From positions 31,638 to 95,637 of the forward strand of contig JAHQIW010000306.1 of NCBI GenBank assembly GCA_019055375.1: a stretch of DNA of 64,000 nucleotides. The letters are read 5' to 3'. The stretch is from Parelaphostrongylus tenuis. Its lineage: Eukaryota > Nematoda > Chromadorea > Rhabditida > Metastrongylidae. The notes under the pieces were generated by a model. The model searched no databases. It saw only the letters and a program-made list of their open reading frames with translations, and had not been told where the DNA came from. Below are positions 1 through 13,460 of the stretch, in pieces. The position numbers and the translations under genes were made by a program. Numbering within the stretch: the first letter of the stretch is position 1; the number at the start of each line of letters is the position of its first letter.

Positions 1-305
1 ATTTTTGTGTTCATAATAGGTGCTGGCAAAAACATAGAGAAGCTGAAGTCTCTGTTCCATTCAGCAATTTCCCATGAGAGCTGGAAATATTGGTTCAATC
101 CTTCCACTGCCGCGGTTATCTAGGCATGTGCGCCCATCGGGCGGTTTGTCATATTAACGCAAGTTGATTGCGCGTTAAAATCAGGATGGGCGACCTGTGA
201 GCCTTTGCACGAGGCACTAAGCACCGATATCCTTATGGGTATCGCGTTGGCATTTGAGTGGCGCGCATATATCCTTGTTTCTCTACCTTCCACTTAGCGA
301 GTTTG

Positions 306-500
306 ATTTTTTCTCATGTCATCTTCTTCTAGGACAATCTTTGCGTGCTTTGCAAACGAAGCACATTCAGTACATAAAAAATCTTTATTTCGCACAAAAC
401 CTCACTCCGACTCCACTTGTAGAATTATAATTGCATACTTCACATCTCCGATAAGCTTAAGATGTTCAATAAATTTCTCTGACATCAAATCGCTAAGTTC
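306..500. other. Unit 1-only segment near the unit start
   Basis: About 190 bp absent from unit 2 (which jumps from about 29102 to 29125). On the minus strand two open stretches separated by one TGA read LRKHEMELSDLMSEKFIEHL and FLCTECASFAKHAKIVLEED; the second has a CxxC spacing like the start of a saposin-like domain. Weak. Confidence 0.3.
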
Positions 501-539
501 CATCTCATGTTTTCTTAGTTTTCTAATACACTAATGAGT

Positions 540-2750
540 GATCGCGCACCTGAGGTGCTGAACGAGATTTGCTTGGCTGGGAGACATGAAGAGCATCACA
601 TTTCTAACATGAGGCACTCTTCTAGTGGTGTGTGATTATGAGGCAGTCGTCGCTTCTGCTCATTAATGAGCAGCAATTCACAATGAACAACTCGAGAGCT
701 TTGACCGCTTACGTTTGTGATTTTTGCCGGAACTACCAGTTCAACCCAAACTCTTTCATTCCTTTATGCTTTTGTTTTCTACGCATGCCCGACAGCGTGA
801 GAAATTCACGTGGGTGGCGTAATATGATATAAAGATGGCCAAAACAAAGCGATGAATGGACGCAAAACAAGGTTGAATTTGAAAAAGTCTGCATGCCATA
901 TGATTGAAACTGAGATCGTATGTACAGCATAGTCATTTGGTTTCTTCTCGCAACTGAACATGAAAGAGCCATTATATTCTTACTTTGACGACATCGACTT
1001 TATTTGAACAACTTCATCGTTTAGCGGGAAACGGCGATGTTTTGCAAAAAGAAGTATACATGTCACATATAATCCACATAATCAAAGTAGGACTGAATAG
1101 TCATACTGGATGCCGCTCTGGTGAGTAACGTTTTGGTGGGCTTTCTCTGAATTTTTGCGGAATCGATTTAAGAAAGGAAGAATTCAAACTTTGCGTCAGA
1201 AAAACATTGACCCATTACTAACGACATAAAAGTCTAAACTCTGCAATATTAACTTGAATTTATACTCGGAGCACTTCGCCATGACACAATGCCTTTCGTC
1301 CCTTGTGGCCGACTTCATCCGTAGATATTTGAACCAGTAACGTGTTCACAGCCTACTCTGTTCACCGTCTTCAAACATCTTTCGACTTGGGAGCCGGCTT
1401 CACAGTTTATGAGTTATTAGCTGGACTAATAAGTTGTGCTTCGTAGTCGGCGAAGCCTAAGTTGCACAATATTGCCTGTCAGCCGCATCAACAATGTTTT
1501 TCGAAGCTATCCTACTGATTATTTCAATATTTAGCAACGGTCGCGTGCCTATAACGCGGCGCACGTATGGCGAGGTGTAACTCTAATACCGAAGGCCTTC
1601 ACAACGATCACGGAGTGATCACTCTTTTTCTACCCGTGGAAAACCTCGTCAACACAGTGACCTTAACGATTTACGGTTTTTTCCGGTAACTGAGAACGAA
1701 TAAAACCTCATTATTTGCAGGACAAAAAGTTTTCAAGAGAGTGTTAGTAATCACTCGGAAGCTATCTTTGGCAACAGCTGCACTTGGCCGTTTTATAGAA
1801 AGACTTTTATGAAGTTGTAGCTTTCAAAATTTCCGATGAGAAAGCCACCTCATTGTGAAAGGGAGCAAATATCCTGCAGTTATATAACAGTTGATTTTTT
1901 ATTCTTGATCGTGGTCATTTAAGCGCTAGAGAAATGCCGATTTAAGCCAAGTCTGATCTGTGAAAAAGACTCCACTGTACGTCCTACTAACAAAAACAGA
2001 TAATATTTGAGAACAGACTCTGATTTTTTCAATCTCAGCAAATTTTTTTGGCATTATATAGTAAAACTTTGATTCCAAGAAAACTTTACCGTAACAAAAA
2101 TATTGATTGTCAATGAAGGGACTTTTGTGAACTTACTTCAAATAAAGAAGACACCCAAATGGGTAAAGTTAAATATTCTAAAGAATTTTCCTTTTCCACT
2201 ACGAATGTTTGAACTGCAGTCTCTTACTGTGGTTTGAGCTCGTGTTTCTTTCATCCAACGAAGCATTTTCCTTGGACTATTAGTGACCACTCGATAGCTT
2301 CAGAGATGGAAATTTCAGGACTGAGAATTAAATAGAACACTTTCTTAAAGCGCTGTGCCGAAAGGACGACTACTTCTGTTGCCGCGCTCTCTTTTTTAGG
2401 ATTTTACACTGGTTTTCAATAATGAAGTAAATTATGATTTAGAGCATCTTTTTCTTATGAAAGAAAGATTATTTATTGCAAAAACCTATTCTAGGGTTAG
2501 TAATTGGAGCAGCGTATTTTAGTATTGAAACATTTACATTTTCCAAATTATCATTAGTTTACAATTCGGAGAGTATACCTTCGAGGAAACGACATACTCC
2601 AGCCTTTACTGTAGGTTTCTATCCCATGTCTTATGAAGACTTGAAATCAGAAACACATTTTCTACATTGCGAAACTCGTAGAAAGCACTTGTACGGAGGG
2701 TCTTAGTATGGAGCCGGAGTAAGGCTCGATATGGTTAAAATGTAAGAGTG
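540..2750. other. No gene recognised, unit 1
   Basis: AT-rich; matched by 29130-30865 in unit 2. Bases 1764-2233 are absent from unit 2. Short frames such as 2476-2706 are not open in unit 2 and are probably chance. Confidence 0.6.
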
Positions 2751-2751
2751 A

Positions 2752-3328
2752 AACCGCCTTGTCCCACTAGTCATTCGTCCGATAGCCATATATATTGTCA
2801 AGTGGCTTCTTGCACCTGAGCATTACGTCGCCTTGAATACCTCTCGACGTCATCAGAGATTGTGGCAGGAATATTGGTAAGCATTTTTCTTTCATCACTC
2901 ACCTATTGCCTCTTTCAGTGTTCCTTTTAGGTATTAAATGGCCAAAACACACTACCATACTAAATGGAGTACAGGAGGCTTCTCGTATTTCAGAGTATAG
3001 AGCGAAGGTCAGACTGACTTTGACAATTTGTTCAGTCGACCACTTCCTTGGCAGAACTTCTAAAATAGTGACTGCCGGAAGCTCAAACAGGAGCAGTGCG
3101 GTCTACGTCTTTGGATGCAGTACAAAATCAAACGTTCCATTTCTTTGGTTCTTAGAAGCTTTTGCTGAGAACATTTATTCAAAACTGACATTTTGGCAGT
3201 TCGCTTTCTTCAGAGTTTGGAAAGACCAAGATGTCTGCAATCCAATCAGTCAAACACCTCTATTGTTCCTTCACAAAAATACACCAGACCAAGATTTTAA
3301 TCGCATCAGGCACAAAAGCATATTATGA
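2752..3328 (+). pseudogene. Candidate decayed exon pair, unknown product, unit 1
   Basis: A frame ending TATTG/GTAAGC at 2876 reads VPLVIRPIAI and then WLLAPEHYVALNTSRRHQRL. A 28-bp to 45-bp intron-like stretch ends TCTTTCAG, and an open frame runs from 2906 to 3328, starting MPLSVFLLGIKWPKHTTI. The first segment differs from unit 2 partly at synonymous sites; the second does not show clear constraint. I do not recognise a family. Confidence 0.35.
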
Positions 3329-3399
3329 GTAGGGTGCATTACGAGCCTATGTGATCTCCTTCCGGTGATCTCCACTTGATTCATTCAGTGGAACACGTA

Positions 3400-3690
3400 T
3401 AAAAAGCGGTGTGTATGTTGAGAGCCGATTTTCTGCTTGGTATGACTGAAATCCAGGTCTGATGAATTTTTCTACAGGGGTTATGAAGGTGTTTGACTGA
3501 TTGCCTTGTACACAATTTAACCTTTCGAGGCCCGAAAAAGGGGAACCGTCGAAACGTCAGCTGTTAAATAAAGATTTATGTAACACCTTGTGTTAGGCTC
3601 AAAGAAGACAATTAGAAATTTTATTGGAGCAGGCCGAGGTTAACAGACAGTCAATCTCGGGAGTTGTTAGAAAATTTGTTTAGGTACAAT
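3400..3690 (+). mobile_element. Penelope-type 3' tail relic, unit 1
   Basis: Contains GAACCGTCGAAACGTCAGCTG (the family's CCGAAACGTYAG signature) followed by TTAAATAAAG and, at about 3642-3670, a segment like the right end of the element at 59140-59861 (CCGAGGTTA...AGTC). No coding part is recognisable. Present in unit 2 at 31510-31790. Confidence 0.55.
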
Positions 3691-4057
3691 TTGCTTTGGG
3701 CCAGAGCTATTTCGTAACGCAAAAGTCCCGAGTCCACTTCTTCTCCATGGACTAGCAATAACCAAAAAGGCCTATATGTAAGAAATGAATACTTCTACCA
3801 ACAACTGAGGAAAGAGTAAGGATTTGAACATTTGCTCGAGCGTGTTAGTAGTAGGAACCGAAGCAAGTGTGAAGTGGAGAGATTACTCTCATTGGTTGAA
3901 ATGCAAGAAAACGTCTGTTGGAGGCAGTCTGGAGGACAAGGAGGTCGTTGTATTAGTGATGAGTGTAAAGAACCTTAGTGAAGGCTCTTTTATCACACTT
4001 TAGAGTATACCGACGATAAAATCATATCTAAGGGCATAAAAATTGCACGATCAAACA

Positions 4058-7000
4058 GATTACTTATTTAAGTGCTTGAGTACTTGGAAAGTCCGTCATG
4101 GGGAATTGTGCGGACCCCAGCACATCTTCCCTTCGTCTCGTTTTCTCCCGATTGTCGCCCATGGTGATGGTTTCGTTCGAGCATTGCCATTGACGCGAAT
4201 TTCATACCGTGATCTATAGAATATCGGTAGGCACGAATACAGATGATGCGAGTACAGATATAAACCACCTGTATCACCTGTCGTCCCGCTGATCGTCGAG
4301 TGACTCGAACGGGTACCAGCAACTCTTCCATTTTTCCCTATCGCGTGCAAGATTAGCCCATTGGGTCCTCCTCGCTCTAGGGATTCGCTAAGCACCATAT
4401 CTTTCTTCTATCGCTTTCGTGAAGAAATCGGACCAATGGGTCACTGGTCTTCCTTTAGAGCGCTTGAAGTCACGAGGAATCCAGTCGGTAACGCTCTTGT
4501 CCATCGGTTGTCGTTGAACCGCATCACGTGTCCGGTCCTCTTTATTTTCGATATCCTGGCGTGTAGAACGGCGTCTCTGATTTTCCATCGTTGACGTAGG
4601 TCGGAACTTCGGATAATTTCTCTCATTTGCGTGGTACAGGATACTCCTATCATCGACCTTCCGACTGCGCGTTCGATAACGCCAAGTGATCTTTCATCCT
4701 GCTTGCGTAGCGACCAGCTTTCTGTTGCATAGGTTAGGGCAGGCATAATTGTCGAGTCGAAAAGGTGGGCACGGAGTCGGACGTTCTTTGTCCTCTTCAC
4801 GACATCTTCGATGCTCTTAAACGTTCCCCAAGCCGCTCGTTTTCTCCTGCTCAACTCTGGAGCTAGGTCGTTCAGCATGTTGATTTCACGACCTAGATAG
4901 ACGTAACTGGAGCATTCGGAGATTGTCGTTCCGTTGAGCGTGAATGGGGCATTAGAAACCTATACGTTCCTCATGAACATTGTTCTCGTTAGATTTAGTT
5001 GAAGACCAATCTTTCCACAGGCGTTATCGAAATCGGTCAACATTCGCTCCTCTTTGCTGATGTTTGGTGTTGTGAGAACGATATTGTCAGCAAAGCGAAG
5101 ATGGTTTAATTGTCGACCGTTAATTTTCACTCCCATTTCGTCCCATTCTAATGTTTGCAACGTTTTGTAGGGTGGCAGTGAATAGTTTTGGCGAAACTGT
5201 ATCGCCTTGTCGAACCCCTCTTCTTACGTCAATGATGATATTGTTGTAGAATGGAGATATTTTGATCGTGAAATCTTCATAAAGCTCACAAAGGATCATT
5301 ATGTACCGAGTAGGGACGCTTTGGTTATCCAAAACCCTATAACCGCTTCTGTTTCCATTAAATCGAAGGCTTTCTCCAGATCAATGAAAGTGAGACAGAG
5401 TGGTTGCTTGTACTCTCGTGAAACTTCAATGAGTCTTGTATTCGTGTGGAAGTGGTCTATGGTACTAAATCCTTTTTGGAACCCTGCTTATTCGCATGAC
5501 TATCCTTCGTCCAGTGTTCTGCCAATCCTGTTTATGATGACTCGAGTAAAGAGTTTATAGACAACGGACAGCCAGCAGATTGGGCGATAATTGCCTATGT
5601 CCTGAAGGTCTCCATTTTTGAACAAATGTACGGTCTTGCTGGTTTCCACTGAATAGGGACCTTGCATTCGGACAGGTAGCGAGTGAAGAGCCGAGTCACG
5701 GTGTTGATGAGAACTGGCGGCAGGTTCTTAAGGTGTTCTGGTCTAGTCCTGTCTGGACCGGATGTTGTTCTGTTCTTCACCGACGATATAGCATGTCGAA
5801 TTTCGGAAGGGAGGACCGGTGGAACGACATATTCGTCCTCTTTCAATTTATATGACGGTAAGAGGACATGGCTAGCGAAGAGATCCGAGTAGTATTGGTG
5901 GATGATTTTCTCCATAGCCCTTCTCGAAACTGTAAGTGTCCCGTCAGGGTATCGGAGTGCAATCATCTTGGTCTTATAGTTGGCGAAGGCTCGCTGAGCT
6001 TTGCGAATGCTGTTTCGGGCTTCTGCACCTTATGCAACAGATACGAATAGAGCTTATTAATTCCTCGAGTGAATACGTCCGCTTAACGTGTAAGTGGTCG
6101 TCCGCGGGAGTGTGTATTCTCATGGCGTCCATTCTATAATTCGTTTCGTCCATCTGTCGTCTGATGTTCTTTCTATATGACCGGCCGATTTATGTTTCGC
6201 CATCAATACGAAGATGAGATAAATTCCTGAGATCTGAGCTGCGCAAGACCGTTAGGTGTTGTGAGTGTCAATTGATTTTCATAAGACATCGTTCAGGCGC
6301 TCTGTGAGTTCTTCGCAGTAGTCTTGACGTGGTCGAAGTATCAGCCCTCGTCTCCGCTGCATAACAGGATGCTGGAAGGACTGTTGAATCAAAAACGTTA
6401 GAGCTTAATTTGGGATTCGTTATTTGGCCGGTGGGCTCTTTGAGAAGCCCGAATGCGGCCCACGCTGCTTGCTTTCTTCTCTCAAGTTCTTCCTTCATGT
6501 TGTTTTCCATGCTCAATAAACGGTTAAGGTAGACGTACGAGGAGGTCTCCGTTCATTCAGTCTGATATTTTCGTGACTGCACCATTGGCTTTTCATGAAC
6601 TGAGTATTCAAGCGATTTATGCGTAGTCTGATCTTCTTTCGCGCTTCATTAAGTTCCTTGAGCATTGTATCTTCTTTAGTAGTGCTATTCGAAAATAAGA
6701 CAATGTCGCCCTCAAAACGAAGCTTTGGTAGGAATTTTCCATCGTTGCGTATGCCCTTCTCGTCCCAATCAAGTGACTTTATTATCCACTACAGTGCGGC
6801 GGTGAACCGCGTTGACGATATGTATCGCTTTGTCGAACCCTTTTCTAATGGGTATGCCTGAAGTCGATGAAGGGCTGTATTTTCGTGGTACAGTTCCGAT
6901 TGCAGTTTTATAAAGTTTTTATTTGAAACGGATACACTCTTTGATCGACAAGCGCTGATAGGACTGCGTTCGTTTCTACGCTAACAATTGCTTCTTCGTA

Positions 7001-7119
7001 GTCGACGAAAGTTAGGATTAAAGGCATGTGGTATTCTCGCCACACTTCCATGACCCTCAAAATGGTTTGGATGTGGTTGATTGTGCCTCACTCAATATTA
7101 TTGATATGCTCAGAAGGAT
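4058..7119 (-). mobile_element. RTE family 2 fragment, unit 1 (split by RTE family 1)
   Basis: Minus-strand RTE relic between 9-bp duplications GATCAAACA at 4049-4057 and 7120-7128. The C-terminal reverse transcriptase region is readable (6516-6268: AWAAFGLLKEPTGQITNPK, FDSTVLPASCYAAETRADT) and the more N-terminal RT region near 7020-7119 is decayed, with an internal deletion relative to unit 2. Coding is interrupted by frameshifts and by the nested element at 4261-6036. Confidence 0.85.
4261..6036 (-). mobile_element. RTE family 1 fragment, 5'-truncated, nested
   Basis: A 1776-bp copy of the 3' half of the family 1 element, inserted into the RTE family 2 copy of unit 1. The target duplication is ACAGATA at 4254-4260 and 6037-6043; the unfilled site in unit 2 is near 32380. 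It keeps only reverse transcriptase sequence. The catalytic FADD reads FADN (5160-4960), and several frames are broken (4878-4441, 5332-5120, 5966-5595). 5' truncation is the usual result of target-primed reverse transcription. Confidence 0.9.
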
Positions 7120-7136
7120 GATCAAACAAATTTCCT

Positions 7137-7290
7137 TTTTAACCCTTTCTAGAGGTGGTATGATGTTATAAATATACCCATTAATGTGAGGTGATTTGCA
7201 TAACTTTGCCCCGGGATAGGGTAAAATGTAAGTTTGAGTCACACCTGACCCAAAAGTTTTACACATCACTCTACCTCAATGAGAAAAAAT
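7137..7290. repeat. Palindromic SINE-tail repeat, unit 1
   Basis: Begins with the SINE tail seen at 19379 (GGTGGTATGATGTTATAAATA) in minus orientation, and ends with the same tail start in plus orientation (AAAGTTTTACACATC), enclosing a B-box-like AGTTTGAGTCAC. It directly abuts the right target duplication of the RTE family 2 insertion. Confidence 0.6.
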
Positions 7291-7615
7291 TATAAATTCC
7301 GGCACAGAACTACCACAATGTCATTCGAGCACGCCGCGCCTCCTGCGCATGATTTCAATCAACATGGTTGTGAAGAGAATAAATACCTACCGTTTTGTTT
7401 CAAATAGGTGTCCCAATTATTTAACAGATACTAGTTTAGAGTCATAACATGGGTAAAGGAGTGCTTGACTTACGTAAATAGCCTGCGGCAAAGCGCGACG
7501 TCGTGATTGATCGAAGACAATTCTCTCTGCCTTATGATTTTGGGGTTTTCGGAAATCATTCAAAATGCTTAGAGAGTTTTGCACTTATATTTATTCAAAT
7601 GCTATGCGGGTATGG

Positions 7616-7623
7616 TGACGTCA
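7616..7623. promoter_or_regulatory. CRE-like palindrome TGACGTCA
   Basis: Perfect in unit 1, TGACGTCG in unit 2 (34006-34013) and unit 3 (61272-61279), within a conserved GGTATGGTGACGTC context. A regulatory role is only suggested by conservation. Confidence 0.2.
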
Positions 7624-7949
7624 CAGTCCTCTTTCTTAAGTCTACATGTTATACATCATGCGAGTGCTAGGTGGAGTTCCGATTAACTTTGATTTTTCCA
7701 GTTATTGTTCTTTCATACTATAGCGGGGTGCCATGGCTGCTTTAACAGCATATTTTTCCCCAAATGGTTAATAGATTCTTAAACACTCCGTACTCGACCT
7801 CATGCAGCCAAACCTCTAGAGTTAGCGCATATTACACAATTTGCATTTCGCTTAGTCTTAGGCATAGGTGAATAAGAATTAGCTGGCATCGTATACGAAT
7901 TAAGTGGTAGTGCATTCGCTGAACCGGCTCATTTCAGGCAACATTATAT

Positions 7950-8440
7950 AGCATTACTGATTTCCTTGGAAATGAAGCATGGATTTGTAAACTTATTCGT
8001 CCAAATTTATTGTTTCGTAGTGCGTTTTTTTCTTCAAGCCTATCCCCTATAGCCAGCGCGCCGTGCCTATTCGAAACTATTTTCTCTTAAAGTCCATAAA
8101 GTTCGTCATGTGGTCCATTTACGTGTACAATTCTATCAGCTGTCCAAAACCTTTCTTTCTGCACGCGTCCATTTTGTGAGTGAACACTGAGAAGAAAGGC
8201 AGTGGACCAAGACATGTTCTTCACTTGTCTTCGTCATAAATATCGTAGAATGCTGGTAGAGGCGACTCTTCATCACTCGATCTTGGAAACGACCGAGAAA
8301 GGGCGCTTCCATGTGCAACTTCAAGACAGCGTTAGATATGAGGGATTCAAATCTTACTTCGTGATAGCGTACATCGCTCTCCAATGCTATTTCCCAAAAG
8401 ATGCAGTGCAATATCAATCAAGGAAAACATAATACATCAC
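7950..8440 (-). pseudogene. Conserved three-copy exon-like block, unit 1
   Basis: Minus strand: a segment with PLPAFYDIYDEDK before 8200, an AG at 8165, then a frame with VHVNGPHDELYGL and LEEKNALRNNKFGRI broken by stops. The same block occurs in units 2 and 3, where it is more open. Its product is unknown; conservation of frame in the third copy is why it is listed. Confidence 0.3.
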
Positions 8441-8959
8441 AAAATTTTTCCGCGCCCACACGCAGACAAGGCCTGTAAAACGTTTTGGACCTCATTGGCC
8501 TGAGGTAAATGGTGTGAAGATAACTGACGTCTCAATTTAGCGGGTCACTTGCAACCAGATACAGCGAGCAGCCTATCATCATGCAGCGCTTTGTTGAGGC
8601 AGCCGATCTTCAACGTACTTATCCATGATCTAACAGTACGCACTTGTCTAGGAATAATCTGCAATTTTGCTATATGGCAAATATACAGGAGAATTTACTC
8701 TATCAATTCAATAATGCGTGCGTTCTTCTAAAACTGCTTTGGTTTTGATGCTGTCCAGAATCAAGATTGCCAAAAAAATTTGAAATAAATTCTAAATCCC
8801 AAAAATGCAGACCAGCCGGCGATATCATCAACACCGCATATGAGGACATCATAGTGTTTAATAGACGGAACATTGTCTGTTAATCACTACCCCTTCTTCC
8901 ATCCGTGAAAAGCTGCCTTGATGAACGAGGATCAGGTGTCAAATGAATCATTCAACGAG

Positions 8960-9390
8960 CTTTCAAAATAGATTTTATCCCGCCTTTTGGTCTACAAAGT
9001 GAACACGAGAGCTCTTGTAGCTACGCAGCTTCAGCTTATTTTTCTGTGTTTCGTACGATCCACTCGGTGATCTCAAGCTTCTTTGCCATTCTGCGCATCG
9101 AACTTTCCGGATTTCGTCGACTTCGACAACGGATCTTCTGAATGCTTTCCGGAGTAGATGAAATAGATGAGCGACCTTTTCGAGAACGGTCCTCAGTCCC
9201 TCCCTCCAGTCTCTTTGAAACTTATCACGGCCCTGTAGACACTTGCTTGTTTGAAACCGGTTATTCTAACGGTGTCGGCCGTTTTTATTCTTGTCTTGTG
9301 CAACTAGATTACTGCAAATGTCCACTTTCACCATCCTTGACTAATGCACAACTAAAAACAGGCAACTTAATAAAGCATATTATGTACTAA
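8960..9390 (-). mobile_element. Tc1/mariner-type transposase N-terminal relic, unit 1
   Basis: Minus strand reads VRITGFKQASVYRAVISFKE, a 1-bp frame change, RSSISSTPESIQKIRCRSRR, then NPESSMRRMAKKLEITEWIV and, after another 1-bp change, KLRSYKSSRV. This is the paired HTH layout of Tc1/mariner transposases. No catalytic triad was found; the sequence below 8960 is too decayed to read. Confidence 0.72.
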
Positions 9391-12059
9391 AATTGGACTG
9401 AGAATTCAATAAAATCATCACAATTAACAAAAAAAAACAGTTCTTTTTCGTTATAGTGGATGGGATAAAAAGCCCATCTCTGTCGTTGGACAAAACCTTT
9501 CGTAGGTATGCTAGTAATCGCTGAAAAGGCTAGGCAATACGCTGGGCAATCTCTGGCTAGGCAATACGTATCCTTTTTTCAAAAACACTTTGGAACGCTG
9601 TAAGATTCAAAATAACATTATGTTTTCCATCGGCATAGCAATCAACTGTTACTTCACCGGAAGCACGAGTCTAATCTAAAGTTTCTTCAAAAAGAGGAGG
9701 AACAATTCTTGATTGAATAACAAACATCGCACTTGGCATATACCCGCCAGGGTGCCAATCGATCGACGGCCGTATTAAAATGGCCTCTTCCGCCTGCGCC
9801 CCCGCCCCCATCACATAAAATAGCCAAAATCCCTGCGCTCCTCGCACGTGATTTTGATCTTATATTCCCTGCTGCACTGCAAAAAAAAAACGGCGTTTCC
9901 AGAAAATAAGCGCAGCATTGAAATTTTGAAATCTTACGCTAATCGAATCATTAATAATAGTCCTAAAGAAAGAGCTCTGTCTTGCGAGAAAAGCGCGTGT
10001 GTAAAAAATAAATGTCATCCTTTTTGCTTGAACGTTTTGAAAGAGACTTCCTCAAACAACGGGCCAAATACGGCACTAGCCAGAGATTTAAACTTTCGAA
10101 AGATTGCCAACACTTCCATAAAAATTCTTGTGCAGCGAAAAAGATCAATTTTTGATCCCTTAGCGTCTAACGAAGAAGTGCCAAAAACATCGCATTAATG
10201 CCAAAATTAAAAAATACAAAGATTTCAGGATTTTTCTCCCGTCCTCTGTCTTCGCTTCTACGCTACCAAGAAGAAGTCAGCTTTCGAATAGTGGCTAAAA
10301 GTTGATGAGAAAATTCTTCTGCAACGACAGGGGACCTCAAAATCGCGTATTCTTTCTGAATATTCTCCGTCGCGAAAAGCCTAATAGGCAAAGCAGTGGA
10401 ACACGATTCTACAACATGTCTAAACGAACGCCATTTGGAAATCTTTCGTCACAGTGTAAATGAGATCATTATTCATACATTGTGAATTCTTGTGATTTCC
10501 TTCGAAATTATATCATCATGATGGTGAAATCAATTTTACATTATCACGATACATAACCACCAGTTACACCTAAATCCAACTTAAGAATTATTACCACAGC
10601 TTAACCATTATACCAACTACAACAGAAGGTCTCTTTTCACGAAAATTATCGCAATCTTGATCTTCCAAAAGTTTCTTCGTGATTTTGAAGAACGCATGTG
10701 TTAGAGTATAGTTTTCGCATTCCAAACTGTTACGACGGTGTTGTCACTGCTGAGCATAAAGCACTAGCGCAGTTTTTCTTATCATACGATGGTGAAAGAA
10801 AGCATGTTAGCAATAGAAGAATTATGTTTCCAAAAACGTCTTCAAGAAATTCTCCAGATGTTTAGTTGCTTACGAGTGGAAGTCAGACCAACGAATAAAT
10901 GCTCCAGAAAGATTCCTCAAGAAATTATATGACAGATACTTCATAAGCTGTGTCTTAGTTCAACGTGCGTTCTTATTGAACACCAATAACACGCTATCCG
11001 TGGTCTTGACACGTGAAAATGTTCGCAAAAGTGTAAGAGCTGATCTGTAAGACGCTATATCATTATCAAACGATCATGCATGATATGAACGCCTTATATA
11101 ATACGGCTTTTCTCGCCAAGTAAGATTCATTGCTGATGATGTGAGGATCACATGCGCGGGTCTTCTCATTCATTCTACGGAGTTAGGCGGTGAGTTAGTT
11201 TTCCCATCTGATAGATTTCTGGTCTTGCTTGTAAATGGCTTTCCTTATAGCACAGTAGTATTAGTCGAACCACAAAATATGGATATATTGCACATCCCCT
11301 GAATTGAGAATCAACAAAACAGACTATAGTAAAAAGGACGAAAAAAAATTTAATACGACTTCATACTAGCTTCAACAAAAACACTTATGTAAGATATAAA
11401 TGTCTATTTACCAACGAGGTTAAGTGAAAAGTGAATTTTTTCAAGTTTAGGCTTATCACAGAATTCTTACCTAATTCCACCTCTACGTTAACGAAGTATC
11501 TAAAGAATATATGGTTGATAGGTACTACCAATAAAAATTTAGTAGTATTGAAATTTTGATCTACGAGACATGGTTTGATCCACATACTGAGTTTGAAATT
11601 TGAGCATTGCTTTTTTTTTATCTTCCAAACTGCGCTCACTGAAGTATAAGCTCTTAGATCATCTTCGCATTTCAAATATCATTCCACTAGAGAGCAAAAA
11701 GAGAAATAGGACGTAGATTCAGGAGTGAAACAGATGGTAAATTTTGATACGAGCCGTTCACACAAACGATTTCAATTTGTTAGCATAAGACGAGCGAGTC
11801 GACAATATTATCAAAAGGACTTTTCTTTCAACACAAAAAGGGATACTGTAACTTTATGGCTTTTGTTACACGTGAAGTTTAGGACTGCTTCGCTGTGTCC
11901 ACCTCGACCTGTATTTCATTCGCCTCCGTGTATCACAAGAACATGTGCAGGTTCTTTTTTAGTTTTGTGCTAACATTACTAAAATAGTGAAAAAGTAAAA
12001 GCGTGTTGTAGACTTGTGAGTTTCACATCACTATAATTAGGCACAAAACACATCTTTAT
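9391..12059. other. No gene recognised, unit 1
   Basis: Matched by 35761-39309 in unit 2 (longer through the local duplication). The frame 9848-10198 is broken in unit 2. Nothing else seen. Confidence 0.6.
10862..11740. other. Single-copy counterpart of the unit 2 duplication
   Basis: AT-rich sequence with no readable exon; present once here and twice in unit 2 (37243-38976). Confidence 0.7.
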
Positions 12060-12750
12060 CAATCAAACTAGAAATCATTGCGATCCACCACGTATTTGTG
12101 AACGACAAAAAACATTTTATTACTTCTGTGACGTAAAAGCCGGTGCCGTTGTGATTGGATGAACTATTAATGATTTGGAAGCATTTCCTGTATTTTGACG
12201 GTTGCTGAAGCGTTTTTCCTGCAGGAAGGTGTTAGATGCCTAAAGAAGTTGTAATCGGTGGGGCGAGAAGTCCAGCGATACGGAGGATTAGGCAAAACTT
12301 TGTAGCTCAATTTGTTTCAACTTTGAATCGCTCGTTTATGCGACGTGTGGCTATCGCTGGCCGTTTTTTCAGACCACAGTCATTTTTCACCAAGCTTTTC
12401 CACAGTGATTCAGTTTATTTCAAATGGAGGAACGACCGTAGAAAAGGTGGACGTCAAGTTTCCTACATCTCGTGTAGTCTTAGAAGGATCGGACTCGATT
12501 GATTCTTCCAATTGGTCACTATCAATTCCTTTGGCCAGCCAAAAAGTTTCCCACCTTCCTCTTCACCGCTATCGTCTCCCACAAAACTTTTTAAACCACC
12601 ACACCGCACTGCACGTTCAATTGCGGTTTTTGGGCAAATGCGTTGGTATAGAAAACTGTGATCGTGGGAAGAAGGTTTTTGGGGAATTTCCTGAAATCTA
12701 AAATGTCTCTTCATCTTCTTAAAGTAATACCAATGCTATGCTGACAAAAC
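12060..12750 (-). mobile_element. Mariner-family relic (copy A), unit 1
   Basis: Minus-strand decayed transposase. The HTH side is visible as TAIERAVR followed by a WFKKF-like stretch (12714-12463). The end beyond is shared with unit 2, where the catalytic C-terminal block is clearer. The central catalytic part appears absent in both units. Confidence 0.55.
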
Positions 12751-13164
12751 TGTGATTTTGGCGTTTTTCCCTGCTTTTATAATGCAGCAACGGAGTGGTA
12801 CAAAAAAAACTCACACCATAGGGCTTATGTGGAACGTGTCCTTACGCTTCGTCCCCGTTTACCTACGATTGAGTCAGAGATTCGCGATTACGAAATATTC
12901 CTTCCCCTAGAGAAAATCCATCACTTTTGCACGATTCAAGTTTGAAACGTGAGATATCAGATACATTATATCTGCTTTTTCTTTGTTTGGGAAAGCACAC
13001 ACACAGCTTGATGGATGCGAGGAGACGAACCCAGGTTCTGAGGAATCATTTTCGTCATGAAAGGAATTTAGTGAAAAAGTTTCTGCGGAGATTAATCTTA
13101 GAAAAGGAGCAATCTATTTCTTCATTTTGCCTATATTTCTTGAGTTGTTCAACGAGAAAACTAT

Positions 13165-13460
13165 ATCGCTAAATGCTAACGATAATGACGACTTTTATAA
13201 TCATCCTGATCCGATAATGCACAATGATGATCATAACTGTAATGGAAAATGGTAATGACAGAGGGTAACGATAATGACAGTGTGATGGTAAAAAATAGTG
13301 AGAATGACCATGGTCAAATGATAGTGATACTTGATAATGATAGACGATAAACAATATGGTAAATGATAATAATAATGATTATGGCACCGATAATGATAAT
13401 GATAAGGATTGTGAAAATAACTGTGATATGATTGTGACAAATGAGAACAATAAAGATGCC
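13165..13460. repeat. Low-complexity GATAAT-type tract, unit 1
   Basis: Imperfect runs of ATGATA, ATAATG and AACGATAATGAC. Apparent open frames on both strands here are composition artefacts. Confidence 0.85.

Noticed and set aside
2476..2706. 76-codon plus frame
   Set aside because: Not open in unit 2 and no domain or splice context.
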